A DNA stretch of 64,000 bases from CAYFTL01 sp964346145 (GCA_964346145.1 CAYFTL010000005.1:16999-80998), one strand, 5' to 3'; positions 45,272-55,423 are shown, numbered from the stretch's first letter. The notes: generated by a model not told the origin, from the letters alone. Numbers and translations are program-made.

Positions 45272-45300
45272 GTTTCTATTTGACAAATTTGTGGTATAAT
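45272..45300 (+). promoter_or_regulatory. Extended -10 promoter upstream of the RNase J gene
   Basis: TATAAT at 45295-45300 preceded by TGG, giving an extended -10. The -35 at 17 bases is weak (GTTTCT, 45272-45277); a perfect TTGACA at 45280 is only nine bases away and so cannot act with it. It should start a transcript near 45307. Confidence 0.6.
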
Positions 45301-45326
45301 AACAATAGATTGCATAGTTTCAACGT

Positions 45327-45363
45327 AAAAGTAGCTCTGGCAATTCGCTAGTGCTACTTTTTT
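45327..45363 (+). terminator. First T-tailed hairpin in the RNase J leader
   Basis: AAAAGTAGC pairs with GCTACTTTT around a 17-base loop, followed by further T. It lies about 25 bases after the predicted transcription start, so it would release a transcript of about 60 bases unless bypassed. Confidence 0.7.
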
Positions 45364-45458
45364 AAATAGCAGCTATATATTTTAAAATTATCCTGGTATG
45401 CAGACGTGCAGCGTAGCAGTGCTTACCGGAAATAGATATAAATATTTGAGATTGCAAT

Positions 45459-45487
45459 AAGGTGCAAAAATACGCACCTTTGTTTTT
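45459..45487 (+). terminator. Second T-tailed hairpin in the RNase J leader
   Basis: AAGGTGC pairs with GCACCTT around an A-rich loop, followed by TGTTTTT. It lies 57 bases before the start codon. Confidence 0.65.
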
Positions 45488-45543
45488 GATGTCAGTTTTA
45501 GAAATGATTTGTTGATTTGTGTAGAAACGAAAGGAGAAATTTT

Positions 45544-47223
45544 GTGGCAACAAAGGGAAAACGAGGATCGAGTTCGCGAATTAAAATTATACCCCTAGGT
45601 GGAGTGGGGGAAATCGGCAAAAACATGACGGTTATCGAATACGAAAACGATATCATTGTCGTAGATGCCGGATCAATATTTCCAAAGGACGATATGCCGG
45701 GGGTGGATCTGGTTATTCCGGATGTAAGCTATTTGACCAACAATGCCGATAAATTACGCGGCTTTGTAATTACCCACGGGCACGAAGACCATATAGGGGC
45801 CATTCCATATGTGCTGCGGCAGGTTTCCGCACCGATATATGGCTCTAAATTAACGGTAGGACTTATTGAAAACAAGCTGAAAGAGCACAAGGGTACCAAG
45901 GCAAAATTGAACGTAGTTCGCCCGGGACAAACCATTAAGTTAGGCGTTTTTTCAATAGAGTTTATTCACGTAAACCATTCGATCGCTGGTTCTATGGCGT
46001 TGGTAATTCACACACCTCTAGGCCCGATTGTACATAGCGGAGACTTTAAAGTAGACTATACACCCATTGACAACGAAGTCATGGACTTGGGGCGATTGGG
46101 AGAGTTAGGTCGAAAAGGCGTGTTGGCGCTTCTGTGTGAATCTACCAACGTGGAGCGATCGGGCTCTACCATGTCCGAAAAAAAGGTGGGCGCGGCCTTC
46201 GGTCAGCTGTTTCAAAGCGCTACGGGCCGAATCATCATCGCAATGTTTGCCAGCAACACCCACAGGATTCAACAAGTGGTAGACTATGCAGTCCGATTCA
46301 ACCGCAAAGTATGCATGATCGGACGCAGCATGGTGAACGTTTCCAAAACTGCAATGCAGCTAGGATACCTAAAAATCCCAGAGGGCTATTTGTTGTCAGT
46401 GGACGAGATTAACCAATATAAAGACGACGAAATCATCGTTATGACCACCGGAAGCCAGGGAGAGCCCATGTCAGGCCTGGCACGCATGGCCTTCGGAGAA
46501 CATCGGAAACTGGAAATTCGCCCTTCGGACATGGTGATCATTTCCGCATCGCCCATTCCCGGAAACGAAAAATCGGTTTCTCGGGTAATCGATGAACTGG
46601 TACATACCGGTGCAAATGTAATTTATGAATCCTTAGCTGAAGTACACGTTTCCGGGCACGCTCGCCAGGAAGAGCTTAAGTTAATGCATGCACTAACCAA
46701 GCCCAAGTTTTTCATTCCGATTCACGGCGAATACCGGCACTTATATCACCATGTCAAGCTAGCCAAATCCATGGGGATGCAGGAAAGGCGAACCCATATA
46801 GCCGCCATCGGCGATGTGATAGAAATAGGGCGCAACAGCATGCGCGCCACCGGGACAGTGCCCAGCGGCCGTGTATTGATCGACGGTTTGGGGATTGGCG
46901 ATGTGGGCAATGTTGTGCTGCGCGACCGCAAACATTTGTCGGAAGATGGGCTTTTGATCGTGGTGATGGCGATAGACCATGTCACCGGCAAAGTAACGGC
47001 CGGCCCGGATATAATCAGCCGCGGTTTTGTGTATGTGCGCGAATCCGAAGACATTGTAAAGGGTGCCAAAGACGCTGCGCAAGTGGTGCTCAACAAATTC
47101 AAAAAGATTGAGCCGGGAGATTGGAGCGATGTCAAGGGACAGGTGCGCGAGGCTGTCAACAAGTATGTATACAGCTCAATCAAGCGCAGCCCGATGATAT
47201 TGCCGATTATTGTAGAGATATAA
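45544..47223 (+). CDS. rnjA: Ribonuclease J
   Basis: A 559-residue RNase J, a metallo-beta-lactamase/beta-CASP nuclease acting as 5'-to-3' exonuclease and endonuclease on mRNA and rRNA. The metal-binding motif THGHEDHIGAIPY is at about 76-88. The beta-CASP core has FASNTHRIQQ and SGHARQEELK. The C-terminal domain is present. The start is GTG set by AAAGGAG; an in-frame ATG nine codons upstream lacks a site. Its 240-base leader holds two T-tailed hairpins, unusual for a housekeeping gene and suggestive of self-regulation. A terminator follows. Confidence 0.95.
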   Translation: MATKGKRGSSSRIKIIPLGGVGEIGKNMTVIEYENDIIVVDAGSIFPKDDMPGVDLVIPDVSYLTNNADKLRGFVITHGHEDHIGAIPYVLRQVSAPIYGSKLTVGLIENKLKEHKGTKAKLNVVRPGQTIKLGVFSIEFIHVNHSIAGSMALVIHTPLGPIVHSGDFKVDYTPIDNEVMDLGRLGELGRKGVLALLCESTNVERSGSTMSEKKVGAAFGQLFQSATGRIIIAMFASNTHRIQQVVDYAVRFNRKVCMIGRSMVNVSKTAMQLGYLKIPEGYLLSVDEINQYKDDEIIVMTTGSQGEPMSGLARMAFGEHRKLEIRPSDMVIISASPIPGNEKSVSRVIDELVHTGANVIYESLAEVHVSGHARQEELKLMHALTKPKFFIPIHGEYRHLYHHVKLAKSMGMQERRTHIAAIGDVIEIGRNSMRATGTVPSGRVLIDGLGIGDVGNVVLRDRKHLSEDGLLIVVMAIDHVTGKVTAGPDIISRGFVYVRESEDIVKGAKDAAQVVLNKFKKIEPGDWSDVKGQVREAVNKYVYSSIKRSPMILPIIVEI

Positions 47224-47243
47224 ATCATATTCAAAATTTTATT

Positions 47244-47279
47244 AAAGACGCAACCAATTCTTGTTTGATTGCGTCTTTA
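47244..47279 (+). terminator. Intrinsic terminator after rnjA
   Basis: AAAGACGCAA pairs with TTGCGTCTTT around a 16-base loop, ending in TTTAT. It lies 21 bases after the stop codon. The tail is short, so some read-through into the ylbF-like gene is likely. Confidence 0.75.
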
Positions 47280-47300
47280 TGCAGAGAAGGAGGCGGTTGT

Positions 47301-47651
47301 GTGAGTATTGTGTATGATCAAGCACACCAGCTGGCACGTACCATGCAAGAAAGCGAAGAATACAAAGAGTATATGCGTTTAAAAGATATCGCGTACCAGG
47401 ATGAAACCAACAAAACTCTTTTAAATGAATATAAGCGCTTACAATATCGTATGCAAGCGCAAATGGCATCCGGACAGCCGATGGACGAAACTGAGTTGCA
47501 GCGTTTGCAGCAAATCACCAATTTATTGCAATTTAACCAGGATGCCAGCGCATTCATGTTGGCTGAGTTCCGGTTTCAAAAAATGTTGGCCGATATCTAC
47601 AAGATATTGGCTGATGTGGCAGGCATTAATCTGGATATGCTAAACAGCTAA
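47301..47651 (+). CDS. YlbF/YmcA-family regulator
   Basis: A 116-residue all-helical protein of the YlbF/YmcA (Com_YlbF) family, with long charged helices and a KRLQYRMQAQMASGQP-like centre. In Bacillus, YlbF, YmcA and YaaT form a complex that assists RNase Y in mRNA maturation and affects sporulation and competence. The neighbouring rnjA is another RNA-decay gene, which fits. The start is GTG after AAGGAGG; no ATG start is nearby. Confidence 0.85.
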   Translation: MSIVYDQAHQLARTMQESEEYKEYMRLKDIAYQDETNKTLLNEYKRLQYRMQAQMASGQPMDETELQRLQQITNLLQFNQDASAFMLAEFRFQKMLADIYKILADVAGINLDMLNS

Positions 47652-47746
47652 ATGACCGCAACTTGAAACCGGCAGAGAAACATTATATAATAGACCAATA
47701 CAGTGTAGAAGTGCGATTTATGATCGCTGTCTGTTTGGGAGGCAAT

Positions 47747-49084
47747 ATGGCTAAAAGACCGATGAAACCCTCGAAAAAACAATATAAGAAAAGACCCGCC
47801 GCCAAAAGAAAACCTGAAGCCAAGCGCTATGAGGCAAGTCGTTTGCGCAAAGAGCGCGAATATGGCTTTTACTGGTATTCGTGGCTATGGAGCGCTATAC
47901 GCCCTGTATTGATATTTTTGTGCAGTATGCTTATCGTTGTAGGCCTTCTGTCTATGGGCTGGAATAAGATCAACAACAAGTTTTTCATGCCTGTAGAACC
48001 CGGAAGTACAGAGTCGGTTCATTTTTCCATTGACAAGGGCGAATCGGTAAGTGTCATTAGCCAAAAACTTGAAGAACAGAAACTGGTGCGCAACAAAAGT
48101 ATTTTCAAATACATGGTTTCTCTGCAAGGATTGGCTCCCAGAATTCATTACGGAAACTATGATTTATCTAGGGGAATGTCGGTAGGGGAAATCATAGATG
48201 CGCTAACAACTGGCGATGGGCTGAGCAAGGAGCGCAAGATTACCATAATCCCCGGTTGGACCGTGGAAGATATTGCTGCTTACCTTGAAAAAGAGGGTGC
48301 CATCAAGGACAAAAATGAGTTCTTACAGCTGGCCAATGATCCCGAAAGGTTCATAAACGTCAGTGCTACGTTAAACGAAGCGTTTGCTTCCGGCAATCTA
48401 TCCAAACGCAAGTACGCCATGGAGGGCTATCTGGCACCGGATACCTATCAGGTATATATGGATGCTTCCGCCGAACAGGTGCTCAACATTTTGCTCAAGC
48501 AAACCGATACAGTGCTTGAAAACGTATACTACGAAAACAACGTTGTAGAAATCGTTTATAATGAAGATGGCGAGCCCATCGAAGAAAACGTGCCGTATGA
48601 ATCGCCCTTAAACGAACAGGAAACTATAATTTTGGCGTCCATCATCGAAAAGGAAGCCGCGGTTAAATCGGATTATGCCAAGGTATCGGCGGTATTCCAC
48701 AACAGAATCAACAAGGGAATGCGCCTTGAAAGCGACGCTACCGTCATGTATCCATTGGGGATCAGCCGCATGATTCTTACAGAAGATGAGCTGAACAGCG
48801 ACACCGGATACAATACATACAAAATGGACGGTTTGCCTGCCGGACCGATCTGCAATCCCTCCAAGGCAGCTTTGACAGCCGCGTTGAATCCGAGTGAAGA
48901 GTATATTAACGAAGGGTATTTGTACTTCTGCGCCCAAGGTGGAAGCACGAAAGAGTTGTTTTTCACCAAGACTGCAGAAGCACATCAGGAAGCCGTTGCA
49001 AAATTCCGACCCGCGTGGGAGGAAATGGATCGGCAGCGGCAGAATCCTGAAAGCTCAAACACTCAACAAGAGGAGGCACAATGA
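47747..49084 (+). CDS. mltG: Endolytic murein transglycosylase MltG
   Basis: A 445-residue MltG (YceG-like) protein. It has a basic cytosolic tail of about 45 residues, one membrane helix (about 45-68), and an extracellular YceG domain with GYLAPDTYQV, the catalytic Glu in SIIEKEA, and VFHNRINKGMRLESD. It cuts nascent glycan strands and so sets their length. The ATG follows GGGAGG, although only four bases away; two other in-frame ATGs upstream are possible. The stop overlaps the start of the U32 gene by four bases, the same order as Bacillus yrrL with yrrN/yrrO. Confidence 0.93.
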   Translation: MAKRPMKPSKKQYKKRPAAKRKPEAKRYEASRLRKEREYGFYWYSWLWSAIRPVLIFLCSMLIVVGLLSMGWNKINNKFFMPVEPGSTESVHFSIDKGESVSVISQKLEEQKLVRNKSIFKYMVSLQGLAPRIHYGNYDLSRGMSVGEIIDALTTGDGLSKERKITIIPGWTVEDIAAYLEKEGAIKDKNEFLQLANDPERFINVSATLNEAFASGNLSKRKYAMEGYLAPDTYQVYMDASAEQVLNILLKQTDTVLENVYYENNVVEIVYNEDGEPIEENVPYESPLNEQETIILASIIEKEAAVKSDYAKVSAVFHNRINKGMRLESDATVMYPLGISRMILTEDELNSDTGYNTYKMDGLPAGPICNPSKAALTAALNPSEEYINEGYLYFCAQGGSTKELFFTKTAEAHQEAVAKFRPAWEEMDRQRQNPESSNTQQEEAQ

Positions 49085-50319
49085 TTCCCGAATTATTAGC
49101 TCCGGCGGGTGGCATGCGTCAGTTTAAGACAGCCGTGCGATTCGGAGCAGATGCAATATATTGCGGATTGAAATCTTATGGCCTGAGGGCCAGATCTACC
49201 AACCTTACATTTGAGGAACTGGGCGAAGCCGTTGGCTTCGCCCATGCCTATGGCGTTAAAGTTTTTGTTACGCTGAATATAATCGCTTTTGATCAGGATG
49301 TTGCACAAATGGTTATCTCTGCTCAAAAGCTGTATGACCTTGGCGTAGATGCAGTGATTGTGGCGGACGCAGGTGCCGTGAGCGAAATTCATTCTGCCGT
49401 TCCGAAATTGCCTATACACTTAAGCACTCAAGCCAACACCACCAATGCCGCCGCTTGCAGATTTTGGCATAAAAACGGAGTTAAGCGCATTGTGCTAGCG
49501 CGGGAATTATCCCTTGAACAGATTGTGGAGATTCGTAAAAACGTGCCGGATACTCTGGAGCTGGAAGCTTTTGTTCATGGCGCCGTATGCATGGCTTACT
49601 CCGGTCGATGCGCTCTGAGCGCCTATATGACAGGCAGAGATGCCAATAGGGGCGACTGTGCACAGGCTTGCAGATGGAATTACAAACTGATTGAAGAAAA
49701 ACGCCCTCAAGAAAGCTACCCGGTAGAGGAAAGTGAACGAGGTGTGCAGATTTTTAGTGCGCGAGATCTCAACATGATTGAGCATATTCCAGAGCTTTGT
49801 GCATCGGGCTTAAATTCGCTTAAAATTGAAGGACGCATGAAAACCGAGTACTATACGGCTACAGTAGTAGGGGCTTACAGGCGTGCTTTAGATGCCATAG
49901 CGGAAGATCCTGCTCAAATGCAGCCAAATGCTCCGTTGGTCCGCGAGTTGATTGAAGAGCTAAACAAGGCGAGCCACCGCCTTTCGGACACCGGATTTTA
50001 TTTTGGCCACCCTCAAGTGCCCGGCGAAGCCAACGGTTTTTTACAAGACGCCGAATTTGTAGGCTTTATACTAGAACAAAATGAGCAGGGTTTTGCGCAG
50101 GTGGATTTGCGCAACCGCATCGTTACGGGTGATAAGTTGGAGTTGATGACCCCTAACGGGGTTTTCCCCTTCCAATTGAAGGGAATCGGTCTGCCGAATG
50201 GCAGCTGGTGCGATAGCTACGGCGTTGCAAAGACGATTGTGTCCATCGAAATTCCCCATAGGGCAGAAACGGGAGATTTGTTAAGAGGGCCGTGCAGGAA
50301 CCACAAGAGCAACAAATAA
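49081..50319 (+). CDS. U32 family protein, TrhP-like tRNA hydroxylation protein
   Basis: A 412-residue U32 protein with ELLAPAGGMRQFK at the N-terminus, the signature VHGAVCMAYSGRCALS (about 161-176) and CAQACRW, which together hold four Cys suited to an Fe-S cluster. In E. coli (TrhP/YegQ) and Bacillus (YrrN/YrrO) such proteins hydroxylate U34 of tRNA using prephenate. The position directly after mltG matches Bacillus yrrO. The peptidase name of the family is historical. It is distinct from the 792-residue U32 protein at 11.7-14.1 kb. Confidence 0.88.
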   Translation: MIPELLAPAGGMRQFKTAVRFGADAIYCGLKSYGLRARSTNLTFEELGEAVGFAHAYGVKVFVTLNIIAFDQDVAQMVISAQKLYDLGVDAVIVADAGAVSEIHSAVPKLPIHLSTQANTTNAAACRFWHKNGVKRIVLARELSLEQIVEIRKNVPDTLELEAFVHGAVCMAYSGRCALSAYMTGRDANRGDCAQACRWNYKLIEEKRPQESYPVEESERGVQIFSARDLNMIEHIPELCASGLNSLKIEGRMKTEYYTATVVGAYRRALDAIAEDPAQMQPNAPLVRELIEELNKASHRLSDTGFYFGHPQVPGEANGFLQDAEFVGFILEQNEQGFAQVDLRNRIVTGDKLELMTPNGVFPFQLKGIGLPNGSWCDSYGVAKTIVSIEIPHRAETGDLLRGPCRNHKSNK

Positions 50320-50352
50320 CACGAAAAAATTAAGTACAGGAGTTACACCGAA

Positions 50353-51204
50353 ATGAAGTTTGGACCGGCCGGAAACTCTCAGGAGTTTTATGACCAAGGA
50401 CACAAAGCCAGCGTCGATGCCCCCCAGTGGATCGCAGCTCAGGGGCTTAGCGCATATGAATATTCGGCGGGAAGAGGCGTTTCTTTAAGCGAAGGCACCG
50501 CAACAAAGATCGGAGATGCTGCCAAAGCGCACGGCGTTAGCGCAAGCATCCACGCACCATATTACATCAACTGTGCAACGCCTGACCCCGATAAGCGAGA
50601 AAAAACCTTTGGATATTTTATAAAATCCGCCCAAGCGCTTCGCTGGTTGGGCGGAAACCGATTGATATTTCACCCTGGATCCCCTGGGAAAGACAAGCGA
50701 GAAGACGCGTATGAACGGATGATGGATACCATAATCGAGGTTCGCAATCAGCTGGATCAACTGGGATATGATGATATATTGCTTTGTCCTGAAACCATGG
50801 GGCGGCCTGCACAGCTGGGTTCCCTGGAAGAGATCGCATCCATATGCAAAAATGTTGAACGAACCATACCGACTATAGACTTTGGGCATTTGCATACGGT
50901 TGGATTGGGTGCGCTCAATAGCGAGCAAGATTTTCGAAGCGTTTTGGATTACTTGATCAAAAGCCTGGGATTTGATCGAGTTCAGTATTTTCATGCCCAC
51001 TTTAGCCGCATTGAATATACCGACAAGGGTGAAAAGTGCCACCATACTTTTGCAGATAAGCAATTCGGACCAGAGTTTGATCTTTTGGCGCCTGTACTCG
51101 TCGAGTACGATTTGAAACCTACGATTATTTGCGAATCGGCCGGAACACAAGCCAGTGACGCAGTATATATGAAAAATGTTGTGCAAACTTTGAAAAATCG
51201 ATAA
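50353..51204 (+). CDS. Endonuclease IV-like TIM-barrel protein
   Basis: A 283-residue TIM-barrel protein of the endonuclease IV (Nfo) family or a close relative. Metal-ligand positions appear as SIHAPYYIN, IFHPGS, CPETMG, DFGHLH and FHAHFS. Endonuclease IV cuts DNA at abasic sites. Sequence between these motifs is fairly divergent, so a sugar isomerase-like function cannot be excluded. It follows the TrhP-like gene by 33 bases. Confidence 0.78.
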   Translation: MKFGPAGNSQEFYDQGHKASVDAPQWIAAQGLSAYEYSAGRGVSLSEGTATKIGDAAKAHGVSASIHAPYYINCATPDPDKREKTFGYFIKSAQALRWLGGNRLIFHPGSPGKDKREDAYERMMDTIIEVRNQLDQLGYDDILLCPETMGRPAQLGSLEEIASICKNVERTIPTIDFGHLHTVGLGALNSEQDFRSVLDYLIKSLGFDRVQYFHAHFSRIEYTDKGEKCHHTFADKQFGPEFDLLAPVLVEYDLKPTIICESAGTQASDAVYMKNVVQTLKNR

Positions 51205-51226
51205 CGAATCTGATGTGTGTTTTTCC

Positions 51227-51255
51227 TTGCAATCGTGATATACTTAACCTATACC
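51227..51255 (+). promoter_or_regulatory. Promoter of the nitroreductase gene
   Basis: TTGCAA (51227-51232), 17 bases, TATACC (51250-51255), 22 bases before the ATG. The -10 region also contains TATACT nearer the -35; the exact start is uncertain. Confidence 0.5.
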
Positions 51256-51277
51256 AATCGATTAGGAGGGCATATTC

Positions 51278-51829
51278 ATGTTGCAAAACCCAGTCATTCA
51301 AGCGATTATGGATCGCAGAAGTATTCGCAGCTACAAACCTGAGCAAATTACGGAAGAAGAGCTTCAAACCATTCTGCGCTGTGCCATTCTGGCTCCAAGC
51401 GCTAGGAACCAGCAGCCATGGCACTTTGCCGTTGTTCAGAATGGTGAGTTGTTGAGCGAGTTTGAACAAGCCTTTAGAAATGAGGCCCAGAAAAGTGATG
51501 ATCCGGGATTTCGAGACATCCTCAACGATCCCAATTATGATGTGCGATATGGAGCGCCCACGCTGATTGTCGTTTGTGGGCAAAAGACTGATGCCCTGGA
51601 TATCGGCTTGACCACCGAAAACATTGTGCTGTCTGCTCACTCCTTGGGGATCGGCAGTGTTATCTTGGGACTGCCCAGACTGGTTTTTGATGGCGAACAA
51701 GGCGATTATTTTAAAGAGAAAATGGGCGTGCCGCAGGGGAGCGAACCGATCATCAGTATTGCATTGGGATATCCCAAGCAAGGCGGATCTCTGCCTGATC
51801 GCAACCATTGCGTAGTTAGCAGAGCGTAA
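51278..51829 (+). CDS. Nitroreductase-family flavoprotein
   Basis: A 183-residue FMN-dependent nitroreductase fold protein. RRSIRSYKPEQIT at the N-terminus and LAPSARNQQPWHF are family hallmarks that contact FMN. LGIGSVILGLP and ALGYPKQ occur near the C-terminus. The physiological substrate is unknown. AGGAGGG precedes the ATG, and a terminator hairpin lies 15 bases after the stop, so it is probably a single-gene unit. Confidence 0.92.
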   Translation: MLQNPVIQAIMDRRSIRSYKPEQITEEELQTILRCAILAPSARNQQPWHFAVVQNGELLSEFEQAFRNEAQKSDDPGFRDILNDPNYDVRYGAPTLIVVCGQKTDALDIGLTTENIVLSAHSLGIGSVILGLPRLVFDGEQGDYFKEKMGVPQGSEPIISIALGYPKQGGSLPDRNHCVVSRA

Positions 51830-51843
51830 ACTTCCAAAAAACG

Positions 51844-51881
51844 ATAGCTGCCTTAAGCATGGATAAATCCAAGGCAGCTAT
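51844..51881 (+). terminator. Probable terminator after the nitroreductase gene
   Basis: ATAGCTGCCTT pairs with AAGGCAGCTAT around a 16-base loop. The following TTATATTG is a poor T tract. Confidence 0.6.
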
Positions 51882-52080
51882 TATATTGCTACGATGATTC
51901 TATCGTCAGCGTTACTAAAGAAAGCTCAGCTTTCTGTTTTCCAATTCTTAAAAAGAAGAACACAGAAAAGCATGAAAATACATGCTGTAATGCTTGCAGG
52001 TATGGGCAAAATATGCTAAGCTAGCATAGTTTGTTTTGTAATCTATTTGTTTTTATAAAAAGTCAGGAGGACATTATCCA

Positions 52081-53385
52081 ATGAAGGCAACCGTTGAAAA
52101 ACTTTCATCAAACAGAGTAAAAATTGATTTTGTTGTAGATGCAGATCAATTCGAAAAGGGCGTGCAGACTGCATACAAGAAGGCTGCGCCCCGAATCACC
52201 ATTCAAGGATTCCGCAAAGGCAAAGCTCCCCGGAAAATTATTGAGACCCAATACGGCGAGTCTTTCTTTTATGAAGACGCGATGGATATCATATTCCGCG
52301 AAGTATACGGCCAAGCCATCGACGAAAACAAGCTGGATCCGGTGGGAAATCCGGAAGCGTTTGATGTAAAGCAGATCGGTAAGGGGCAAGATTTCGAGTT
52401 TTCTGTTGAAGTGTTCGTTCGTCCTGAAGTAAAGTTGGGGCAATATAGAGGCGTGGAAGCCGAGAAACATGTGCACGCGATCGCTGATGAAGAAGTTACG
52501 GCTGAGATCGAACGCGCCCGCGACCGGGTATCGCGCTATATCGACGTGACCGATCGTGCGGTTAAGATGGATGACCAAATCAAACTAAATTACGCTGGAT
52601 TCTGCGAAGGGGAGCAATTTGAAGGCGGCACCGCAGAAGACCAGACTCTGATCATCGGCAGCGGCAATTTTATCCCTGGGTTTGAAGATCAGCTGGTTGG
52701 CGTAGAGATCGGCAAGGAAGTAGAAGTCAACGTTACTTTCCCCGAGCAATATCATGCAGAAAACCTGGCCGGCAAACCCGCCGTGTTTAAAGTCACGGTA
52801 ACCGGCATCCAAGAGAAGGAAATGCCCGAATTGGATGACGAGTTTGCAAAAGATGTGTCCGAATTTGATACTTTTGCCGAATACAAAAATGATGTCCGGG
52901 CCAAGTTACAAAAGCAGGCCGATGAGCGCAGCGAAATTCAATTTGAGAATGCTGTAATTGAAGCGGTTGTAGAAAATGCAGAAATTGACATTCCCGCACC
53001 CATGGTCGAAAGCCAGATCAATGCGATGATTCAGGATATGCAAACCCAGATGATGTATCAAGGGCTGCGTTTGGAAGATTATTTGAAATTTACCAACCAG
53101 ACTATCGAAAATCTGCGCGATCAACAGCGCGAGGAAGCTGAGCGTCGTGTTCGCGTGCAACTGGTGTTGGATGCTATCGTTGCTGAAGAAAAAATCGAAG
53201 CCGACCAAGAGTCCATCGATAAGGAAATCGCCAAATATGCAGAGCAGACCCAGCGTTCGGTTGAGGATTTTGAAAAATCTTTAACCGATCAAGACAGAGA
53301 ATATCTGGCCTCGATGGTTAAAGTGCAAAAGACTGTAGATTTGCTGAAAGAAGCGGCTGTAGTCAAAGAGCACGGCGACGAGTAA
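52081..53385 (+). CDS. tig: Trigger factor
   Basis: A 434-residue ribosome-associated chaperone and prolyl isomerase. The N-terminal ribosome-binding domain has the signature GFRKGKAP (about 41-48). A FKBP-type isomerase domain lies at about 155-240 (starting [11 protein letters not shown]), and a helical C-terminal domain follows. AGGAGG lies ten bases before the ATG. It heads the tig-clpP-clpX series. No CIRCE or CtsR operator was seen upstream; an inverted repeat ATGCTA/TAGCAT lies near 52013-52027, of unknown role. Confidence 0.97.
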   Translation: MKATVEKLSSNRVKIDFVVDADQFEKGVQTAYKKAAPRITIQGFRKGKAPRKIIETQYGESFFYEDAMDIIFREVYGQAIDENKLDPVGNPEAFDVKQIGKGQDFEFSVEVFVRPEVKLGQYRGVEAEKHVHAIADEEVTAEIERARDRVSRYIDVTDRAVKMDDQIKLNYAGFCEGEQFEGGTAEDQTLIIGSGNFIPGFEDQLVGVEIGKEVEVNVTFPEQYHAENLAGKPAVFKVTVTGIQEKEMPELDDEFAKDVSEFDTFAEYKNDVRAKLQKQADERSEIQFENAVIEAVVENAEIDIPAPMVESQINAMIQDMQTQMMYQGLRLEDYLKFTNQTIENLRDQQREEAERRVRVQLVLDAIVAEEKIEADQESIDKEIAKYAEQTQRSVEDFEKSLTDQDREYLASMVKVQKTVDLLKEAAVVKEHGDE

Positions 53386-53474
53386 CACGATATAGAGTGG
53401 TTCAACATCTCCATTTTGGGTATATATTGTATATGCTTAAAAAGCAGAAATTTGGCACTGGAGGTGCATTTTCA

Positions 53475-54059
53475 ATGAACTTAATACCTTATGTTGTAGA
53501 ACAAACCAACCGTGGAGAGCGATCTTACGACATATTTTCACGGCTTTTAAAGGATCGTATCATCTTTTTGAGTGGCGAGATCAACGACGCCGTAGCAAAT
53601 ATCGTTATTGCGCAGATGCTGTTTCTCGAAATGGAAGATCCCGATGCCGATATCATGCTCTATATCAACAGCCCCGGGGGATCGATCACCGCAGGAATGG
53701 CCATTTACGATACGATGCGGTATTTGAAGTGCGAAGTTTCTACCTTGTGTGTGGGGATGGCTGCTTCCATGGCCGCTTTCCTGATGGCTGCGGGAGCAAA
53801 AGGAAAGCGCAAAGCGCTGCCCAATGCAGAGATCATGATTCACCAACCTCTGGGCGGAGCGAGCGGACAGGCTACCGATATCGCCATTCAAGCCGAGCGC
53901 ATTTTGCAAATTAAGAAAAAGATGAACGAATTGCTTGCACAGAATACCGGTCAATCGCTCAAAAAAATTGAGCAGGATGTTGAAAGAGACTACTTCATGA
54001 CGGCTGACCAGGCAAAAGACTATGGTGTAATTGATGAGATCATTGCGCCACGGCGTTAG
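53475..54059 (+). CDS. clpP: ATP-dependent Clp protease proteolytic subunit
   Basis: A 194-residue ClpP serine protease. Catalytic Ser98 lies in GMAASMA and His123 in MIHQPLGG, with the Asp further on, matching standard numbering. The short N-terminal stretch [10 protein letters not shown] is typical. The ATG follows GGAGG; a frame extending upstream is not used. It works with ClpX encoded 35 bases downstream. Confidence 0.97.
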   Translation: MNLIPYVVEQTNRGERSYDIFSRLLKDRIIFLSGEINDAVANIVIAQMLFLEMEDPDADIMLYINSPGGSITAGMAIYDTMRYLKCEVSTLCVGMAASMAAFLMAAGAKGKRKALPNAEIMIHQPLGGASGQATDIAIQAERILQIKKKMNELLAQNTGQSLKKIEQDVERDYFMTADQAKDYGVIDEIIAPRR

Positions 54060-54094
54060 ACAAACAACCAACAAGTTTACAATTGAGGTAAAAA

Positions 54095-55423
54095 ATGTCC
54101 AATCAAGAAGATCGTACGAATAACCTTGTAAAGTGCTCGTTCTGTGGGAAATCTCAGGATCAAGTGCGTCGCTTGGTTGCCGGCCCCGGTGTATTCATCT
54201 GTGACGAGTGTGTATTGCTATGTCAAGAAATTGTTGCAGATGATCTTACCCCGGTAAATAATTTCAACATGACCGAATTGCCCCTGCCCAAGGAAATAAA
54301 ATCTGTATTGGATGAATACGTTATCGGACAAGAATCCGCAAAAAAATCCCTTTCCGTGGCCGTATATAACCATTACAAACGCATTAGCCGCGTGAATGCT
54401 GCCAAGGATAAGGACCACGATGTTGAGTTGCAAAAATCTAATATCGTCATGGTCGGTCCCACCGGGTGCGGCAAAACCTACTTGGCGCAAACCTTGGCCA
54501 AGGTGCTGAACGTTCCCTTTGCGATAGGGGACGCCACTAGCTTAACCGAAGCCGGTTACGTTGGCGAAGACGTAGAAAATATTCTGCTGCGCTTGCTGCA
54601 AAATGCGGATTACGATGTCGAAGCTGCACAACGCGGAATTATTTACATTGATGAAATCGATAAAATTGCTCGGAAAAGCGAGAACCCTTCGATTACTCGT
54701 GATGTATCGGGCGAAGGTGTTCAGCAAGCACTGCTTAAAATCCTGGAAGGCACGGTAGCGAGCGTTCCTCCCCAAGGGGGACGCAAGCACCCGCAGCAGG
54801 AATTTATCCAAATAGACACTACAAACATCTTGTTTATTTGCGGCGGTGCTTTTGACGGGATTGAAAAGGTTGTCGAAAGCCGTATCGGAAAAAAGAGCAT
54901 GGGCTTCGGCGCCGACGTGCGCAGCAAGGCAGAGCGCGTAGACAGCGAGCTAATGTCTCAATTACGCCCCGAAGATTTGCTCAAATTCGGCTTAATTCCT
55001 GAGTTTGTCGGGCGCTTGCCGGTGTTGGTAACTTTGAGTCAGCTGGACGAAGAGGCTATGATTAAAATCCTTACCGAGCCGCGCAACGCGCTGGTGAAGC
55101 AATACAAAAGCTTGTTGAGCATGGATGGAGTGGAGTTGGAGTTTACCGATGAAGCGCTGTCTGTGATCGCCAAGAAAGCCATTGAACGCAAGTCAGGCGC
55201 ACGCGGATTACGTGCTATCATCGAAAGTGTTATGATGGATACGATGTACGAACTACCCTCGCGAAATGGCATTACCAAATGCATTGTCACTGAGAGCGCG
55301 GCTAAAATGGAAGAAGAACCTGTTCTGCTGCCAGAGGAGCCACACAAACTTCTGTCATCATCTGCTTCTGAAGATGATGATAGTATTGAGAATGATGAAA
55401 ATCAGTCGGCATCGGTCTCTTAA
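54095..55423 (+). CDS. clpX: ATP-dependent Clp protease ATP-binding subunit ClpX
   Basis: A 442-residue AAA+ unfoldase. The zinc-binding domain has Cys14, Cys17, Cys36 and Cys39. Walker A is GPTGCGKT (121-128) and Walker B is IIYIDEIDK (about 185-193). The [11 protein letters not shown] and IGFG-type loop (here MGFGADVRS) is present, and the C-terminal domain has [16 protein letters not shown]. The acidic Ser/Asp/Glu-rich tail after about residue 410 is unremarkable. It hands substrates to ClpP. Confidence 0.97.
   Translation: MSNQEDRTNNLVKCSFCGKSQDQVRRLVAGPGVFICDECVLLCQEIVADDLTPVNNFNMTELPLPKEIKSVLDEYVIGQESAKKSLSVAVYNHYKRISRVNAAKDKDHDVELQKSNIVMVGPTGCGKTYLAQTLAKVLNVPFAIGDATSLTEAGYVGEDVENILLRLLQNADYDVEAAQRGIIYIDEIDKIARKSENPSITRDVSGEGVQQALLKILEGTVASVPPQGGRKHPQQEFIQIDTTNILFICGGAFDGIEKVVESRIGKKSMGFGADVRSKAERVDSELMSQLRPEDLLKFGLIPEFVGRLPVLVTLSQLDEEAMIKILTEPRNALVKQYKSLLSMDGVELEFTDEALSVIAKKAIERKSGARGLRAIIESVMMDTMYELPSRNGITKCIVTESAAKMEEEPVLLPEEPHKLLSSSASEDDDSIENDENQSASVS

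Noticed and set aside
45280..45300. TTGACA plus TATAAT as a normal promoter before rnjA
   Set aside because: The boxes are only nine bases apart, too close to work together; an extended -10 reading is kept instead.
51830..52080. CIRCE or CtsR operator upstream of tig-clpP-clpX
   Set aside because: Neither the CIRCE inverted repeat nor the CtsR heptad repeat is present; only an unrelated short inverted repeat was seen.
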